Shown: in pieces, positions 34,799 to 44,276 of the stretch
Position numbering within the stretch: position 1 is the stretch's first letter
Layout of the letters: every line of letters starts with the position of its first letter
From: Methanoregula sp.
GTDB taxonomy: Archaea; Halobacteriota; Methanomicrobia; Methanomicrobiales; Methanospirillaceae
Direction of reading: 5' to 3'
DNA: 64,000 nucleotides
Assembly: GCA_030694985.1 (NCBI GenBank)
Contig: JAUYTV010000016.1
Coordinates: 22,037-86,036, forward strand
Translations under genes and position numbers: made by a program
The notes under the pieces: generated by a model
Databases searched by the model: none
The model's input: the letters and a program-made list of their open reading frames with translations, nothing else
Told to the model about the DNA's origin: nothing

Positions 34799-36646
34799 TT
34801 ATTGCTGTACATGTGCATCGGCAATCTTATCTATCAATGCTTCGAGAACAACAGAGCGCATACCTTCTACAAATTTTATACTGCCAACTACCAGGTGCCC
34901 GCCACCGCTGATTCCGCCGCCCGGAATCTCGACTCGCAACTCCCTGACCATTTTGGGGATGTTCATAAGGACGCCACGGGACCGGAGCACGGCAAAGTCC
35001 GGCCCAAAACCGATAGTTACAACCGGCTTACCGGCATTCTGCTGGCAGAGACGGTCATGCACCTCACCTGAAGTTTTACCCGGGGGTGGGAAGGTGAACT
35101 TGTGGGCATGGATCTCCACATCGAGAAGGAACAGGCGAGCTTCATTTTTCAAGACCCGTGGTGCTACGTGGGCCATGCAGGCGCTCATCTGATCAGCGAT
35201 CATGGTATTTGCCCCATCGATCAGGAGGGTTAAGAGTTTCTTGTGCCGCTCGGTATTTCCGGTTAAATTTAAGATATCTTTTACAATCTCCCTGCCATCG
35301 TTAAACCGGAGCCAGAACTGCTCGTAGTCAAGCGCAAGGGCAATATCCTTACAGTGCTGTTCAGGAAAGTTGTCACGCACAAGTGCAAGATATAATGCCC
35401 GTTCGGGAGCCTCGCTCCTGTCCCCGACTGCTGCCACAGCCGGCAGGTGGCGGATCAACGATTCAACTTTGGGGTTGATCAACCGTGCAACTTCCGTCCC
35501 GAGCATCCCGGCAGTGATACCAAAGTCTCCCCCGACATGGTAAGGGTTGACATGAGCAAGCAGGTATTTGTCGATCGTGGTATCCGGGTGGTGGTGGTCT
35601 ATTACCACAAACGGGATATCGTAGACGCTTGCGATCTTATACGAGGGTTCGTCTTCTTCGGTTGATCCATTGTCGGTGAGGATCACAAGCGGCATCTTCT
35701 GACCGAAGCGGACATGATCTTTTAACGAGAAGTCAAGGTCCCGCGTGATATCTTCGATCTCGTAGAACGGTGCTTTTGAAGGAGCCCGCTTGAATAAGAA
35801 GTACTCTGCATCAAAGTCACCCCCACTCTCGCGGATAAGGGAGACTACTGCCTGCTCGATTGCAACTGCCGAGCAGATACCGTCTGCATCTGCATGGTGC
35901 CGCAGGATGATCGGCTGGGATGTGAAGACCGCTTTTCTGATGATCTTTGCAACCTTTCTCATCTCGGGACGGAGTTTTTCCATGACTTCACTGGGGACAA
36001 GGAGTGCGATATCCTCCGGCTCTGAACGAAGATCCAAAGCTTTTTCGATCCTTACCTTCACCACTGCCGCTTCTTCATCAGTGAGTATGGAAAGTCCGTC
36101 AACTTCAATCTGGAGCTGGCCGTTTCTCATCATCACTTCTCCAATGAGCTTGACCATGTTTCCGAGTTCCGCTTCAGGATATGCCCGTACACCCGCTTCG
36201 ATAAACGCAGCACCGTTCTGGGTTCCGGTTTCGTCAACGATCGTAAAGATGGTAGGACCGCTGGTCTGTTTGATCTGGGCGATCTCACCTTCGATGGCAA
36301 CAGTCTTTCCCAGTTTTTCCGGAAGATCGATGATTCTTACCGTTGTGGATTTTCGCTCCACGTTCTCAACCTGGTACACCTGGTGCTGCACCTCTACGAG
36401 ATCGATATTTCCGTTTGGCCGTATTTCACGGACTTTTACAAGTACGGAATCGCGCTCCTTGTGTTCTGCCTTGACATTACTCTTGTGCACAAGTCCCTTG
36501 ATCCGGTCATTTAACTGTACAAACATACCAAAGGTTGCAAAACCCTGCACCTTTCCCTGGTAGATATTTCCTTCTGTAACATCAGCAAGATCACAGCCGG
36601 CGCCGAGCCGGTAGACAAGCACATTGTTTGAATCGTTATTTTGCAT
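34799..36646 (-). CDS. S1/OB-fold DHH-family phosphoesterase (RecJ-like)
   Basis: A 615-aa archaeal protein with three parts. Residues about 20-80 are an S1 RNA-binding domain (EGNIYQGKVQGFATFGMFVQL). Residues about 105-190 form an OB-fold nucleic-acid domain (VAIEGEIAQIKQTSGPTIFTIVD). The catalytic part has the DHH motifs HADADGICSA, LTDNGS and VIDHHHPD plus the C-terminal DHHA1 glycine motif GGGISGGGHLVVGS. RecJ-like archaeal relatives are single-strand nucleases that associate with the replisome or act on RNA. A good SD (GGTGA) lies before the ATG. Substrate (DNA, RNA or dinucleotide) is not decided by sequence. Confidence 0.9.
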   Translation of the reverse strand: MQNNDSNNVLVYRLGAGCDLADVTEGNIYQGKVQGFATFGMFVQLNDRIKGLVHKSNVKAEHKERDSVLVKVREIRPNGNIDLVEVQHQVYQVENVERKSTTVRIIDLPEKLGKTVAIEGEIAQIKQTSGPTIFTIVDETGTQNGAAFIEAGVRAYPEAELGNMVKLIGEVMMRNGQLQIEVDGLSILTDEEAAVVKVRIEKALDLRSEPEDIALLVPSEVMEKLRPEMRKVAKIIRKAVFTSQPIILRHHADADGICSAVAIEQAVVSLIRESGGDFDAEYFLFKRAPSKAPFYEIEDITRDLDFSLKDHVRFGQKMPLVILTDNGSTEEDEPSYKIASVYDIPFVVIDHHHPDTTIDKYLLAHVNPYHVGGDFGITAGMLGTEVARLINPKVESLIRHLPAVAAVGDRSEAPERALYLALVRDNFPEQHCKDIALALDYEQFWLRFNDGREIVKDILNLTGNTERHKKLLTLLIDGANTMIADQMSACMAHVAPRVLKNEARLFLLDVEIHAHKFTFPPPGKTSGEVHDRLCQQNAGKPVVTIGFGPDFAVLRSRGVLMNIPKMVRELRVEIPGGGISGGGHLVVGSIKFVEGMRSVVLEALIDKIADAHVQQ

Positions 36647-36798
36647 TTTCTTTCACCACACATAAAAAGCGAAACGGGCATTTGTCCGAGATTTTTTCAT
36701 CAATGCCACGCTATTTTGAATACTGCTCTGTATATCCATGAATGGGTGTCTTAAGATTAAATTTACTTGTAATGCTGCTAAAAAAATTAAAAAAAATG

Positions 36799-36944
36799 GC
36801 TCTGTTGAAATCCTCTAAAAAGAGGGGGGTCAAGGGGATCCCCCCCCCTTGGGCTGCCTCCCCCTTGGGGGGAGAGAGGGGGTCACCCTCCAAACCGCAG
36901 ATAAGATGAAGCGAATCAGAGGAAAATAAGATTTCAACAGAGCA
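36799..36944. mobile_element. MITE-like element, copy 2
   Basis: Second copy of the 146-bp element at 21577-21722. The left end is GGCTCTGTTGAAATCC and the right end, read inward, GCTCTGTTGAAATCT. Interior GC-rich complementary runs are the same but with lengthened G and C tracts (an eleven-C run near 36840-36853). A-rich flanks again hide any target duplication. It lies between the DHH gene and RNase Z. Confidence 0.8.
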
Positions 36945-36973
36945 AAAAAAATAAAAAACGTGCAGAAATGTAT

Positions 36974-37912
36974 TCAATCACGGAATGGCACTTCAATCAT
37001 ATCGAGGTCATTCGGGCATACAACGGTTCCGGAGAATTTTTTCTTTGCATCGCTGATATGAGCCTGTGAATCGATATACCGTGAACTGATGTGGACGAGA
37101 ACAAGGGTGCGGGCTGAAAGCAGGGTTGCAGCTTCTCCGGCCTGGGCTGCCGTTGCATGGTAAAATTCCGCAGCCCTGCCCGCTTCAGTTTCATCATAGG
37201 TAGCATCATGGATCAACAGATCTGCATTCCGGGCAATCTCTCCTAATGTTGTATGGACTGCCCGCGTATCTCCCGTGTATACAATCTTACGCCCGGGGCG
37301 GGGGGTGCCAAGAACCTCTTCGGGTTTCACTTCTCGCCTTTCCCCATCGGCACCTATGGTCACTGTTTCCCCTCGCTGGAGCCGGCCAAACAGGGGGCCC
37401 GGTGGAACGCCAAGAGCAATTGCCCCTTCGCGGTCGAACCTGCCCGGGCGCGGATCCTCTTCAAGTGAATATCCCAGTGCCGGCATCCCATGGCTTACGG
37501 CAAATGCGGTGATGGTATACTCATCGAACCGCACCCACGAACCATGCGTGAGTTCAACCGCATCTATGGAAAATTTCAGGTTAAAACGTGTTACCTGACG
37601 CAGTGTAGTGACAAACTCCTGCACCCATTCCGGCCCGTAGATGGTGAGAGGTTCGGTGCGCCCGTTGAATGACATGGTCTGGACAAGACCAAATATCCCA
37701 AGGAAGTGATCTGCGTGCCAGTGGGAGACAAAGATTGCATTAACTAAAAATCCGCATCGCGCTCTCATCATCTGCTGCTGGGCTCCTTCCCCGCAGTCAA
37801 AAAGCAGGGTGTCAGAACCGCGCCGTATCATGATGCAGGGGGGATTGCGCTGCGGAGTTGGCAGGGCACCGGCAGTGCCAAGGAAATAAACATGCAGGGT
37901 CTCGCCGCTCAT
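36974..37912 (-). CDS. rnz: Ribonuclease Z
   Basis: A 312-aa metallo-beta-lactamase-fold endonuclease that removes the 3' trailer of tRNA precursors. Motifs are FLGTAGALPTPQRNP, FDCGEGAQQQMM, the metal-binding SHWHADHFLG, AVSHGMPALGY, YTGDTR, HDATY and VLVHISSRY. ATG 37912 overlaps the TGA of the upstream TIM-barrel gene (ATGA) and is preferred to GTG 37921. Length is normal. Because the tRNA in this window lacks an encoded CCA, RNase Z processing before CCA addition is expected in this organism. Confidence 0.95.
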   Translation of the reverse strand: MSGETLHVYFLGTAGALPTPQRNPPCIMIRRGSDTLLFDCGEGAQQQMMRARCGFLVNAIFVSHWHADHFLGIFGLVQTMSFNGRTEPLTIYGPEWVQEFVTTLRQVTRFNLKFSIDAVELTHGSWVRFDEYTITAFAVSHGMPALGYSLEEDPRPGRFDREGAIALGVPPGPLFGRLQRGETVTIGADGERREVKPEEVLGTPRPGRKIVYTGDTRAVHTTLGEIARNADLLIHDATYDETEAGRAAEFYHATAAQAGEAATLLSARTLVLVHISSRYIDSQAHISDAKKKFSGTVVCPNDLDMIEVPFRD

Positions 37913-38682
37913 GAAAAACACTTCCTGAATACCGGCAGGCTCGTTCTTGCTTCTTCTATGGACCGGCCTTCGATAACAACAATACCGTTATAGTTCGCTG
38001 CAACCGCTTTTCCTACAACGTTCCAGTTGATGAGCCCGTCGCCCAGTGCCAGGTGTTCATCAGAGATTCCGTGATTGTCATGGATATGGATATGGCTGGC
38101 TTTTTTAACATGCGGTAAGAAACTGTTCACTTTACCCAGCGTATTTGCGTGACCGAAATCAAAGGTCATCCCGATCCCCTCAATTCCTTCGGTCATGCCA
38201 ATGAGTTCTTCAGGAAGCTGGCAGAGGAACTCTTTTACCCCGATCATATTCTCAACACATGCCAGTACTGAATGTTCAGCTGCACATTTTCCTATCTGCC
38301 TGAGCGCCTCTTTCTGGAGTGCCCAGACTTTCTGTGGCAGCAGTTTTCCTATAGGCGAAAGGTAACCGGGATGGATGGTGATGCGGTCCGCAAAATCAGA
38401 TGCATGGGTTATGCAGGCACATATCTGCCGGATAGATTCGTGCCAGATAGGATCGTTTAATGTAGCCAGATTCAGGTCGCCAAAAGGGGCATGCACTGAA
38501 ATGCCCATATGTGTGCTGGCAATCACCTCTTTTATTTTTTTAAGGCATTCGGGATTTTCAAGTTTGTAGTTACCATCCGCTACAATCTCCCAGCCATCAT
38601 AACCCGCCTCTTCGATCCCGTACACCCATGCGATATCGTCCCAGACTTTAGATGATGAAGAGAAATACGGTTTTAATGTCAT
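37909..38682 (-). CDS. Sugar-phosphate isomerase/AP-endonuclease-2 TIM barrel
   Basis: A 257-aa protein of the xylose isomerase-like TIM-barrel superfamily. Metal-site residues are visible in SVHAPFGDLNL, ITIHPGYLSP, CVENMIG, TFDFGHANTLG, HIHIHDNHG and IVVIEG. The fold includes endonuclease IV, sugar epimerases and isomerases, and the substrate cannot be read from sequence. It overlaps both neighbours by ATGA-type junctions, so it is translated with the UPF0200 kinase upstream and RNase Z downstream. Confidence 0.85.
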   Translation of the reverse strand: MTLKPYFSSSSKVWDDIAWVYGIEEAGYDGWEIVADGNYKLENPECLKKIKEVIASTHMGISVHAPFGDLNLATLNDPIWHESIRQICACITHASDFADRITIHPGYLSPIGKLLPQKVWALQKEALRQIGKCAAEHSVLACVENMIGVKEFLCQLPEELIGMTEGIEGIGMTFDFGHANTLGKVNSFLPHVKKASHIHIHDNHGISDEHLALGDGLINWNVVGKAVAANYNGIVVIEGRSIEEARTSLPVFRKCFS

Positions 38683-39227
38683 GGCACACGTCCCAGTGAG
38701 GCAAGGACGGAATTTACTGATATAGAGAATTCTTCCAGACTGCCCTCATTTTTTATATTGATATCGGCTTCTCCCAGTGCGTTCATAAGACCCCAGTTCA
38801 TCTCACGATCATCGCGTGTACGCAGGGATTCCGGCAGGACAAAATCGTCAGAGCGTCCACGTGCCCTGATCCGTTCCAATCGTTTTTCAAACGAAGAATC
38901 GATGCTGATGAGAGTAAATGTAGAGAAGTGCTTCCGGAACAACTCAACTTCAGCATCCCCCCGTATTCCATCGACAAGGACCAGTGGAGCAGTCTGCCGG
39001 CTTATCTCTGGCACACACAGCGCAGCGATCGCATCCATGCCATTTTCTGCCCTCAAACGGTTTGCTGTTGCACCGAAATTGGCATCGGTAGGTTCCAGTC
39101 CCGCTTGTGAAACAGCAGCCCTGATCATATCGCCCATGACGATGACCGGGATACCCGCTTCTGCAGCAATCTTTGAAAATTCACCTTTGCCGCTTGCGGG
39201 CAGCCCTACGACTCCGATCACCTTCAT
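38679..39227 (-). CDS. UPF0200-family nucleotide kinase
   Basis: A 182-aa P-loop protein starting MKVIGVVGLPASGKGEFSK (Walker A GLPASGKG, residues 8-15), with VMGDMIRA and LVDGIRGDAEV as further nucleotide/substrate motifs. This matches the archaeal UPF0200 family, related to adenylate and dephospho-CoA kinases, with no firm function. Its 5' end lies inside the radical SAM gene (47-base overlap) and its end overlaps the TIM-barrel start, making a tightly packed four-gene operon. Confidence 0.88.
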   Translation of the reverse strand: MKVIGVVGLPASGKGEFSKIAAEAGIPVIVMGDMIRAAVSQAGLEPTDANFGATANRLRAENGMDAIAALCVPEISRQTAPLVLVDGIRGDAEVELFRKHFSTFTLISIDSSFEKRLERIRARGRSDDFVLPESLRTRDDREMNWGLMNALGEADINIKNEGSLEEFSISVNSVLASLGRVP

Positions 39228-39942
39228 AGACTATTTCACCTCCTTCACGGGTCCGGATCTTTACACTCCGCGCAAGTCCGTCAGCAATTTTCTTCATCTC
39301 TGCTTCAGTGAGGGGGCGCACAGATTCGGTTACTCCCTGTTGCAGTACAAGATCTACATTACCTGCTTCTTTTGCAATGATGGAAACTTCATCATCATAT
39401 CCCCGGAACAGGGTGATTACGACTTCGAACCCCGGCAGGTTGCCGCTCACGTGCGCTTCTTTACAGAGAGCAAGTGACTTCTGTACATCCTTAACATAAT
39501 CTCCCTTGAGGAGATTATTATACCGCGCCCACCGCGCTTTTATGTCAAGGGCTACGTGGTCAATCAGTTTTTCTTTGATGAGTGCTTCAAGAGTGGCCGG
39601 GTACACGCCATTGGTATGAACGCCGACAGCAAGTCCCATGGTTTTTGCGGCACGGGCAAGGTAGAGCAATGCCTCTTTTTGTGCTGTAGGTTCGCCTCCG
39701 GAAAAGACCACACCGCTGATGGCGAGCAGGGAACCGCGTATCATCTCAATGATCTGTTCAATGTCGCGTTCGTCTTTCCCCGCAAGTATTGTTAAGTTCT
39801 GGCAGTACGCGCAGCGGACCGGGCATCCACGGAAAAATACCGTGCAGGCCGATCGTCCGCGCCAGTCTACGGTTGATAGCGGGACAAAACCCCCAAAGTT
39901 AAGTTTGATTGAGATCACCGTGCCGGAATAGTTGAACTTCAA
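39181..39942 (-). CDS. Radical SAM activating enzyme, NrdG-like
   Basis: A 253-aa radical SAM protein. CPVRCAYC gives the CX3CX2C cluster motif within FFRGCPVRCAYCQN, followed by the GGEP-like FSGGEPTAQ and VGVHTNG. It resembles the archaeal anaerobic ribonucleotide-reductase activase group, but no reductase gene is in the window, and related enzymes activate other glycyl radical proteins. The first about 14 residues before KLNFGGFVPLSTVDW may not be translated. An imperfect inverted repeat 37 bases upstream (39979-40003) may be regulatory. Confidence 0.85.
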   Translation of the reverse strand: MKFNYSGTVISIKLNFGGFVPLSTVDWRGRSACTVFFRGCPVRCAYCQNLTILAGKDERDIEQIIEMIRGSLLAISGVVFSGGEPTAQKEALLYLARAAKTMGLAVGVHTNGVYPATLEALIKEKLIDHVALDIKARWARYNNLLKGDYVKDVQKSLALCKEAHVSGNLPGFEVVITLFRGYDDEVSIIAKEAGNVDLVLQQGVTESVRPLTEAEMKKIADGLARSVKIRTREGGEIVYEGDRSRRAARKRQR

Positions 39943-39978
39943 AGATTATTTGACTCTATTAAAGTTGAGTATGCATAA

Positions 39979-40003
39979 TTAAGATACTGCAGGGTATCCT
40001 TAA
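39979..40003. repeat. Inverted repeat upstream of the radical SAM operon
   Basis: TTAAGATAC and GTATCCTTAA face each other with one extra base in the right arm. Located 37 bases before the operon's first ATG, it could be an operator. The rest of 39943-40320 shows oligo-T/A runs near 40090-40150 and no gene. Confidence 0.4.
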
Positions 40004-40320
40004 CTGCCGCAACAGATTTCACGCCGTTCATTGATGATGAGGTTCATCGCAGGATTGTTCCTTACAATTATGTGCAGCAGAAGATCACGGATAAAAAAAA
40101 TCGGTTTTTATCTCATCATGAGCGATCTCTGCACACCGCTTTTTTTTTTAAAAGTAATGCCGGATTTGCATTTTTTATGTAATCGTGCCGTGGCATGCGC
40201 GATCGTGGCTGTCACTTAGTTTTTTTATACGTTAAATTCCCTAAGGGTGACTTACAAAACACCATAAAAAAACCTGGTGAAAAGATAAGATAGCGTGGCA
40301 AAAATTTGGATGGATCCGGA

Positions 40321-41598
40321 TTAGAACTGGAAATGCCTGTTCACAATCTTGATCGCACAGTAGTCACCGCACATCGTGCAGCCATCAGTATCAGCAGGCA
40401 TACGCTCCTTTCTGATTGCCTTTGCGCGTGCCGGGTTCATGGCAACAGCAAACTGGCGGTCCCAGTCAAGATCCCTGCGGGCATGCCCCATCTCAAGATC
40501 AAGGTCACGGGTCTTTTTCAGTTTGATCATATCGCCGACATGAGCGGCGATGCGGGAACTCATGACCCCTTCATAGACCTCTTCTGGTGTCGGAAGTGCG
40601 AGATGCTCGGCAGGGGTCACGTAGCAGATGAAATCTGCGCCAAGCGATGAAGATATTGCCGCACCAATCGCAGCCACACGGTCATCATAACCCGGTGCGA
40701 TATCAGTGACAATGGGCCCCAGCATATAGAACGGTTTGTTGTTGGTGACACGTTTCATTAACATGACATTGGCAGCGATCTCATCGATCGGCACATGGCC
40801 CGGACCTTCAACAATTACCGGTACATTTTCATTGTGTGCTTTATCGGCAAGCTCTGCATTGATGAGCAGTTCCTGGATTGCTGCACGATCGGTTGCATCA
40901 TGGATGGCGCCAGCGCGCATACCGTTACCCATGGAAAGGGTGACTTCGTGCTCCTTCATGATCTCTAACAGGTAGTCAAACTCACGGTATAACGGGTTCT
41001 CCTTTTCATTGTGGAGCATCCAGGCGGTCATGAACGCGCCGCCCCGTGAGACAAGCCCGCCATGCCGGCCCTGGTTTTTCAAGCGCTTGACCGTCTCCCA
41101 GTTGATGCCGGTGTGGATGGCCATGAAGTTGGTTCCGAGTTTGGCCTGCTCTGCGGTGATCCGGAAAAGGTCGTCTTCGTTCATGTTGACAACCGCGCCA
41201 TCCTTGATTGCCGCTTCAATGAATGCCTGGTAGAGAGGAACGCAACCCACTGACAGGGATGTGTTGGCAATCACCTGTTTGCGGATCTCGACAAAGTCGC
41301 CGCCAGTTGAGAGTTCCATCAGGGTATCAGCACCGGCACGCTCAGCCTGTTTTGCCTTTTCAATCTCCTGGGGGATATCAACGATATCTGTGGAGGTTCC
41401 AATCGATGCATTGACCTTTGTGCGAAGTCCTTCTCCAATACCGCAGATCTTCACTTTCCGGTAGGGTGAGACCGGTATGACGATATGGCCTCCTGCAACG
41501 CCGCGCCGGACAAAGTCTTCGGTGACTCCTTCCTGTTTTGCGACGATCTTCATCTCTTCTGTTACAATACCACGCTTGGCATCAGCGACTATACTCAT
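40321..41598 (-). CDS. thiC: Phosphomethylpyrimidine synthase
   Basis: A 425-aa radical SAM enzyme that converts aminoimidazole ribotide to HMP-phosphate for thiamine synthesis. Conserved blocks include VNASIGTST, GADTLMELSTGGD, PLYQAF, SRGGAFMTAWM, GNGMRAGAIHDA, VEGPGHVPIDEI and PIVTDIAPGYD. The C-terminal cluster motif is CTMCGDYC (CX2CX3C as seen). Length is normal for the archaeal form. No TPP riboswitch-like structure was evident upstream, where a 250-base divergent region is shared with the VAT-type ATPase. Confidence 0.97.
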   Translation of the reverse strand: MSIVADAKRGIVTEEMKIVAKQEGVTEDFVRRGVAGGHIVIPVSPYRKVKICGIGEGLRTKVNASIGTSTDIVDIPQEIEKAKQAERAGADTLMELSTGGDFVEIRKQVIANTSLSVGCVPLYQAFIEAAIKDGAVVNMNEDDLFRITAEQAKLGTNFMAIHTGINWETVKRLKNQGRHGGLVSRGGAFMTAWMLHNEKENPLYREFDYLLEIMKEHEVTLSMGNGMRAGAIHDATDRAAIQELLINAELADKAHNENVPVIVEGPGHVPIDEIAANVMLMKRVTNNKPFYMLGPIVTDIAPGYDDRVAAIGAAISSSLGADFICYVTPAEHLALPTPEEVYEGVMSSRIAAHVGDMIKLKKTRDLDLEMGHARRDLDWDRQFAVAMNPARAKAIRKERMPADTDGCTMCGDYCAIKIVNRHFQF

Positions 41599-41848
41599 GG
41601 CATACAGGTTGCAGTAAAGACCAGATAAAGGCTTGTTTTTTAAATTCTGGACTAAATCTGGCTTGTCCTCTCAACAAGTAAAGTTTAGTTGGAGTAACAC
41701 AGAATTTTTTGTTTATAAAAAAATTACTTCAGAAGACTAACTAAATTAAAAGCGAATATTTACTTAGAGATTATTAGTTTTTGTACCGAATCGATATTTT
41801 ATATTTTACCGCACTAAATCAGGAAAATAAGGAAACTTACGTGTTCCA

Positions 41849-44251
41849 ATGACAAATAACAATTATGTTGAAGTGAGCGTCAAAGAAGCCGCCCGAGATG
41901 ATGTCGGCCGGGGTATCGCGCGCCTGAGTGTAGAAGTGATGAAGAACCTCGGTCTTGTATCAGGCGATGTTATAGAAATTTCAGGAAATACTACTGCCGC
42001 TGCAATTGTCTGGCCAGCTTTTGCACAGGACACGGGATTTGCAGTCATCAGAATAGATGGCAACATCCGGGGGAATGCAGGAGCGGGTATTGATGAAAAA
42101 GTAAAAATCCGGAAATCCGTTGCAGAATATGCAACCAAGCTGGTGATACAACCAACCCAGCCCATTCATCTTGTGTTTGATGAACCATATCTTAAGCGAG
42201 TGCTGCACGGCCAGTCCGTTATTGAAGGGCAGATGGTGAGAGTTGATATCATCGGTAATTCGATTATCTTTATTATCGTCAAAGTCTCTCCAAAAGGGAT
42301 CGCAATTGTAACAGATGACACAGAAATTGTGCTCAATGAAGAACCCTGCAAACTTAAAGAAGGAAAAGAAAAAATTTCCGATACCCAGTACGAAGATATT
42401 GGAGGACTCGGACGCGAGTTGCAGCTTGTCCGTGAGATGATTGAATTACCTTTACGTCACCCGGAAATTTTTGAAAAACTGGGAATCAAACCGCCAAAAG
42501 GCGTGCTTTTTTATGGTCCCCCGGGGACAGGAAAAACATTGATTGCAAAAGCGGTTGCAAATGAAGTAAATGCTCACTTCATCACCCTTTCAGGCCCGGA
42601 GATTTTGTGTAAATATACCGGTGAAAGTGAGAAGGCATTACGGGAGAAATTCAGTGAAGCAGAGCAAAAATCGCCATCAATAATTTTTATCGATGAAATT
42701 GATGCAATCGCTCCAAAACGGGAAGAAGAACATGGTGAAGTTGAACGACGACTTGTCGCACAGCTTCTTGCACTCATGGATGGCCTTAAAACGCGTGGAC
42801 AGGTCATTGTAATTGCTGCAACAAATTTACAAAATTCAATTGATCCTGCCTTAAGGCGCGGGGGCAGATTTGACCGCGAGATTGAGGTTGGAATTCCGGA
42901 TAAAAAGGGACGACTTGAAATATTCCAGGTCCACACACGGGGGGTTCCCCTTGCAAAAGATATCGATTTAGATTATTTTGCGGAAACAACGTTTGGATTT
43001 GTAGGGGCAGATATTGCGCTTCTTGTAAAGGAAGCTGCAATGAACGCAATACGAAAAATTATACCGGTTATCGATATTGATAAAGAGATACCCAATGAAG
43101 TTATTGAACAGTTGAAACTTACACAATCCGATTTTGAATCCGCAAGAAAAATCGTTGGGCCGAGTGCTTTACGCGAACTACTCATTGAAGTTCCTGAAGT
43201 TCCATGGGATTCTGTTGCGGGTATGGATGCAGTAAAAGAAAAATTGATCGGGATTTTAGAAGGAAGAATATCCTATCCTGCCTTATTTGAAAAATTAAAA
43301 TACAAGCCCCCGAAGGGAATTTTATTATTTGGTCCCCCTGGAACCGGAAAAACACTAATTGTAAAAGCAATAGCCAGTAAACGACAGATAAATTTTATCT
43401 CAATAAAAGGGCCTGAATTATTATCCAAAGGCGTTGGTGATTCTGAAAAACATGTACGTGAAGCCTTTAGAAAAGCCCGACAATCTGCACCCTGTATATT
43501 ATTTTTTGATGAAATTGATTCAATGTTTCCAAAACGCGGCTCAATTAGTGATTCAACGCATGTGACAGAGAGTGTGATGAGCCAGTTTTTAACTGAACTG
43601 GATGGAATTGAAGAATTGCGCGATGTATTTGTTATCGGCGCAACAAACCGTCCGGATTTACTTGACCCGGCACTTCTTCGTCCGGGCAGGTTCGATAAGC
43701 ATCTCTATATTCCTCCCCCCGATTTGGAATCAAGAAAAGCCATTTTAAAAACATATCTCAGAAATATCGAAGAACTCCTTGAGGAGGATATCCAGATTGA
43801 GGATTTAGCGAAAAAAACTCAATATTTTGTTGGTGCGGATTTGGCTGCTCTGATTGGGGAAGTCAAAGTTATTGTCATGGATGAAATCATTTCAGGTACT
43901 GATGCAGGGGAAATCGATGAAATATCCATAAACATGATTAAAATTTCAAAAAAACATTTTACCACTGCTCTTGAACAGATGAGAGGTTCTTTAGACAGCA
44001 CCGATTTTGAAAAATATGAGCAAAAATCCTGGGATTTATTGTATGCAAAAGGAAAGAGAGAGATTCTTTTTGAGGCAGTAAATCTAATCAACCAGGTGGA
44101 ATATCTTAAGAAAAAAGGGTCTGTTGACAATGAGATTATCCGGGTTAGTGACCATCTCAGGAATCAGATTTACTGGCAGAAAAAATCATTTGATGAAATC
44201 AAGAAAAGTCTTAGTGAACTTAAGCGCTTAATTGACATATATCTGAAGTAA
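41849..44251 (+). CDS. Cdc48/VAT-type AAA+ ATPase with C-terminal extension
   Basis: An 800-aa protein with the N-terminal double-psi barrel (residues about 5-185) and two AAA+ modules. Walker A GPPGTGKT occurs at residues 223-230 and 495-502, with Walker B IIFIDEIDAI and ILFFDEIDSM. D2 has the usual ATNRPDLLDPALLRPGRFD; in D1 the corresponding run is ATNLQNSIDPALRRGGRFD. After about residue 725 come some 75 lysine- and glutamate-rich residues predicted helical, ending DIYLK rather than the HbYX tail of proteasome-coupled VAT. Codon use is AT-richer than the neighbours. It is probably a paralogue of the housekeeping VAT unfoldase, transcribed divergently from thiC. Confidence 0.92.
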   Translation: MTNNNYVEVSVKEAARDDVGRGIARLSVEVMKNLGLVSGDVIEISGNTTAAAIVWPAFAQDTGFAVIRIDGNIRGNAGAGIDEKVKIRKSVAEYATKLVIQPTQPIHLVFDEPYLKRVLHGQSVIEGQMVRVDIIGNSIIFIIVKVSPKGIAIVTDDTEIVLNEEPCKLKEGKEKISDTQYEDIGGLGRELQLVREMIELPLRHPEIFEKLGIKPPKGVLFYGPPGTGKTLIAKAVANEVNAHFITLSGPEILCKYTGESEKALREKFSEAEQKSPSIIFIDEIDAIAPKREEEHGEVERRLVAQLLALMDGLKTRGQVIVIAATNLQNSIDPALRRGGRFDREIEVGIPDKKGRLEIFQVHTRGVPLAKDIDLDYFAETTFGFVGADIALLVKEAAMNAIRKIIPVIDIDKEIPNEVIEQLKLTQSDFESARKIVGPSALRELLIEVPEVPWDSVAGMDAVKEKLIGILEGRISYPALFEKLKYKPPKGILLFGPPGTGKTLIVKAIASKRQINFISIKGPELLSKGVGDSEKHVREAFRKARQSAPCILFFDEIDSMFPKRGSISDSTHVTESVMSQFLTELDGIEELRDVFVIGATNRPDLLDPALLRPGRFDKHLYIPPPDLESRKAILKTYLRNIEELLEEDIQIEDLAKKTQYFVGADLAALIGEVKVIVMDEIISGTDAGEIDEISINMIKISKKHFTTALEQMRGSLDSTDFEKYEQKSWDLLYAKGKREILFEAVNLINQVEYLKKKGSVDNEIIRVSDHLRNQIYWQKKSFDEIKKSLSELKRLIDIYLK

Positions 44252-44276
44252 AAAGACAACCCGGTCTTCACCCATA

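Noticed and set aside
35790..36563. 257-codon plus-strand frame over the DHH gene
   Set aside because: Serine-rich shadow of the conserved DHH/OB gene on the other strand.
40030..40110. ATGATGA sequence suggestive of a C/D box sRNA
   Set aside because: No convincing D box or terminal stem nearby.
41599..41848. TPP riboswitch upstream of thiC
   Set aside because: No CTGAGA-type core or matching stems were seen in the 250-base divergent region.
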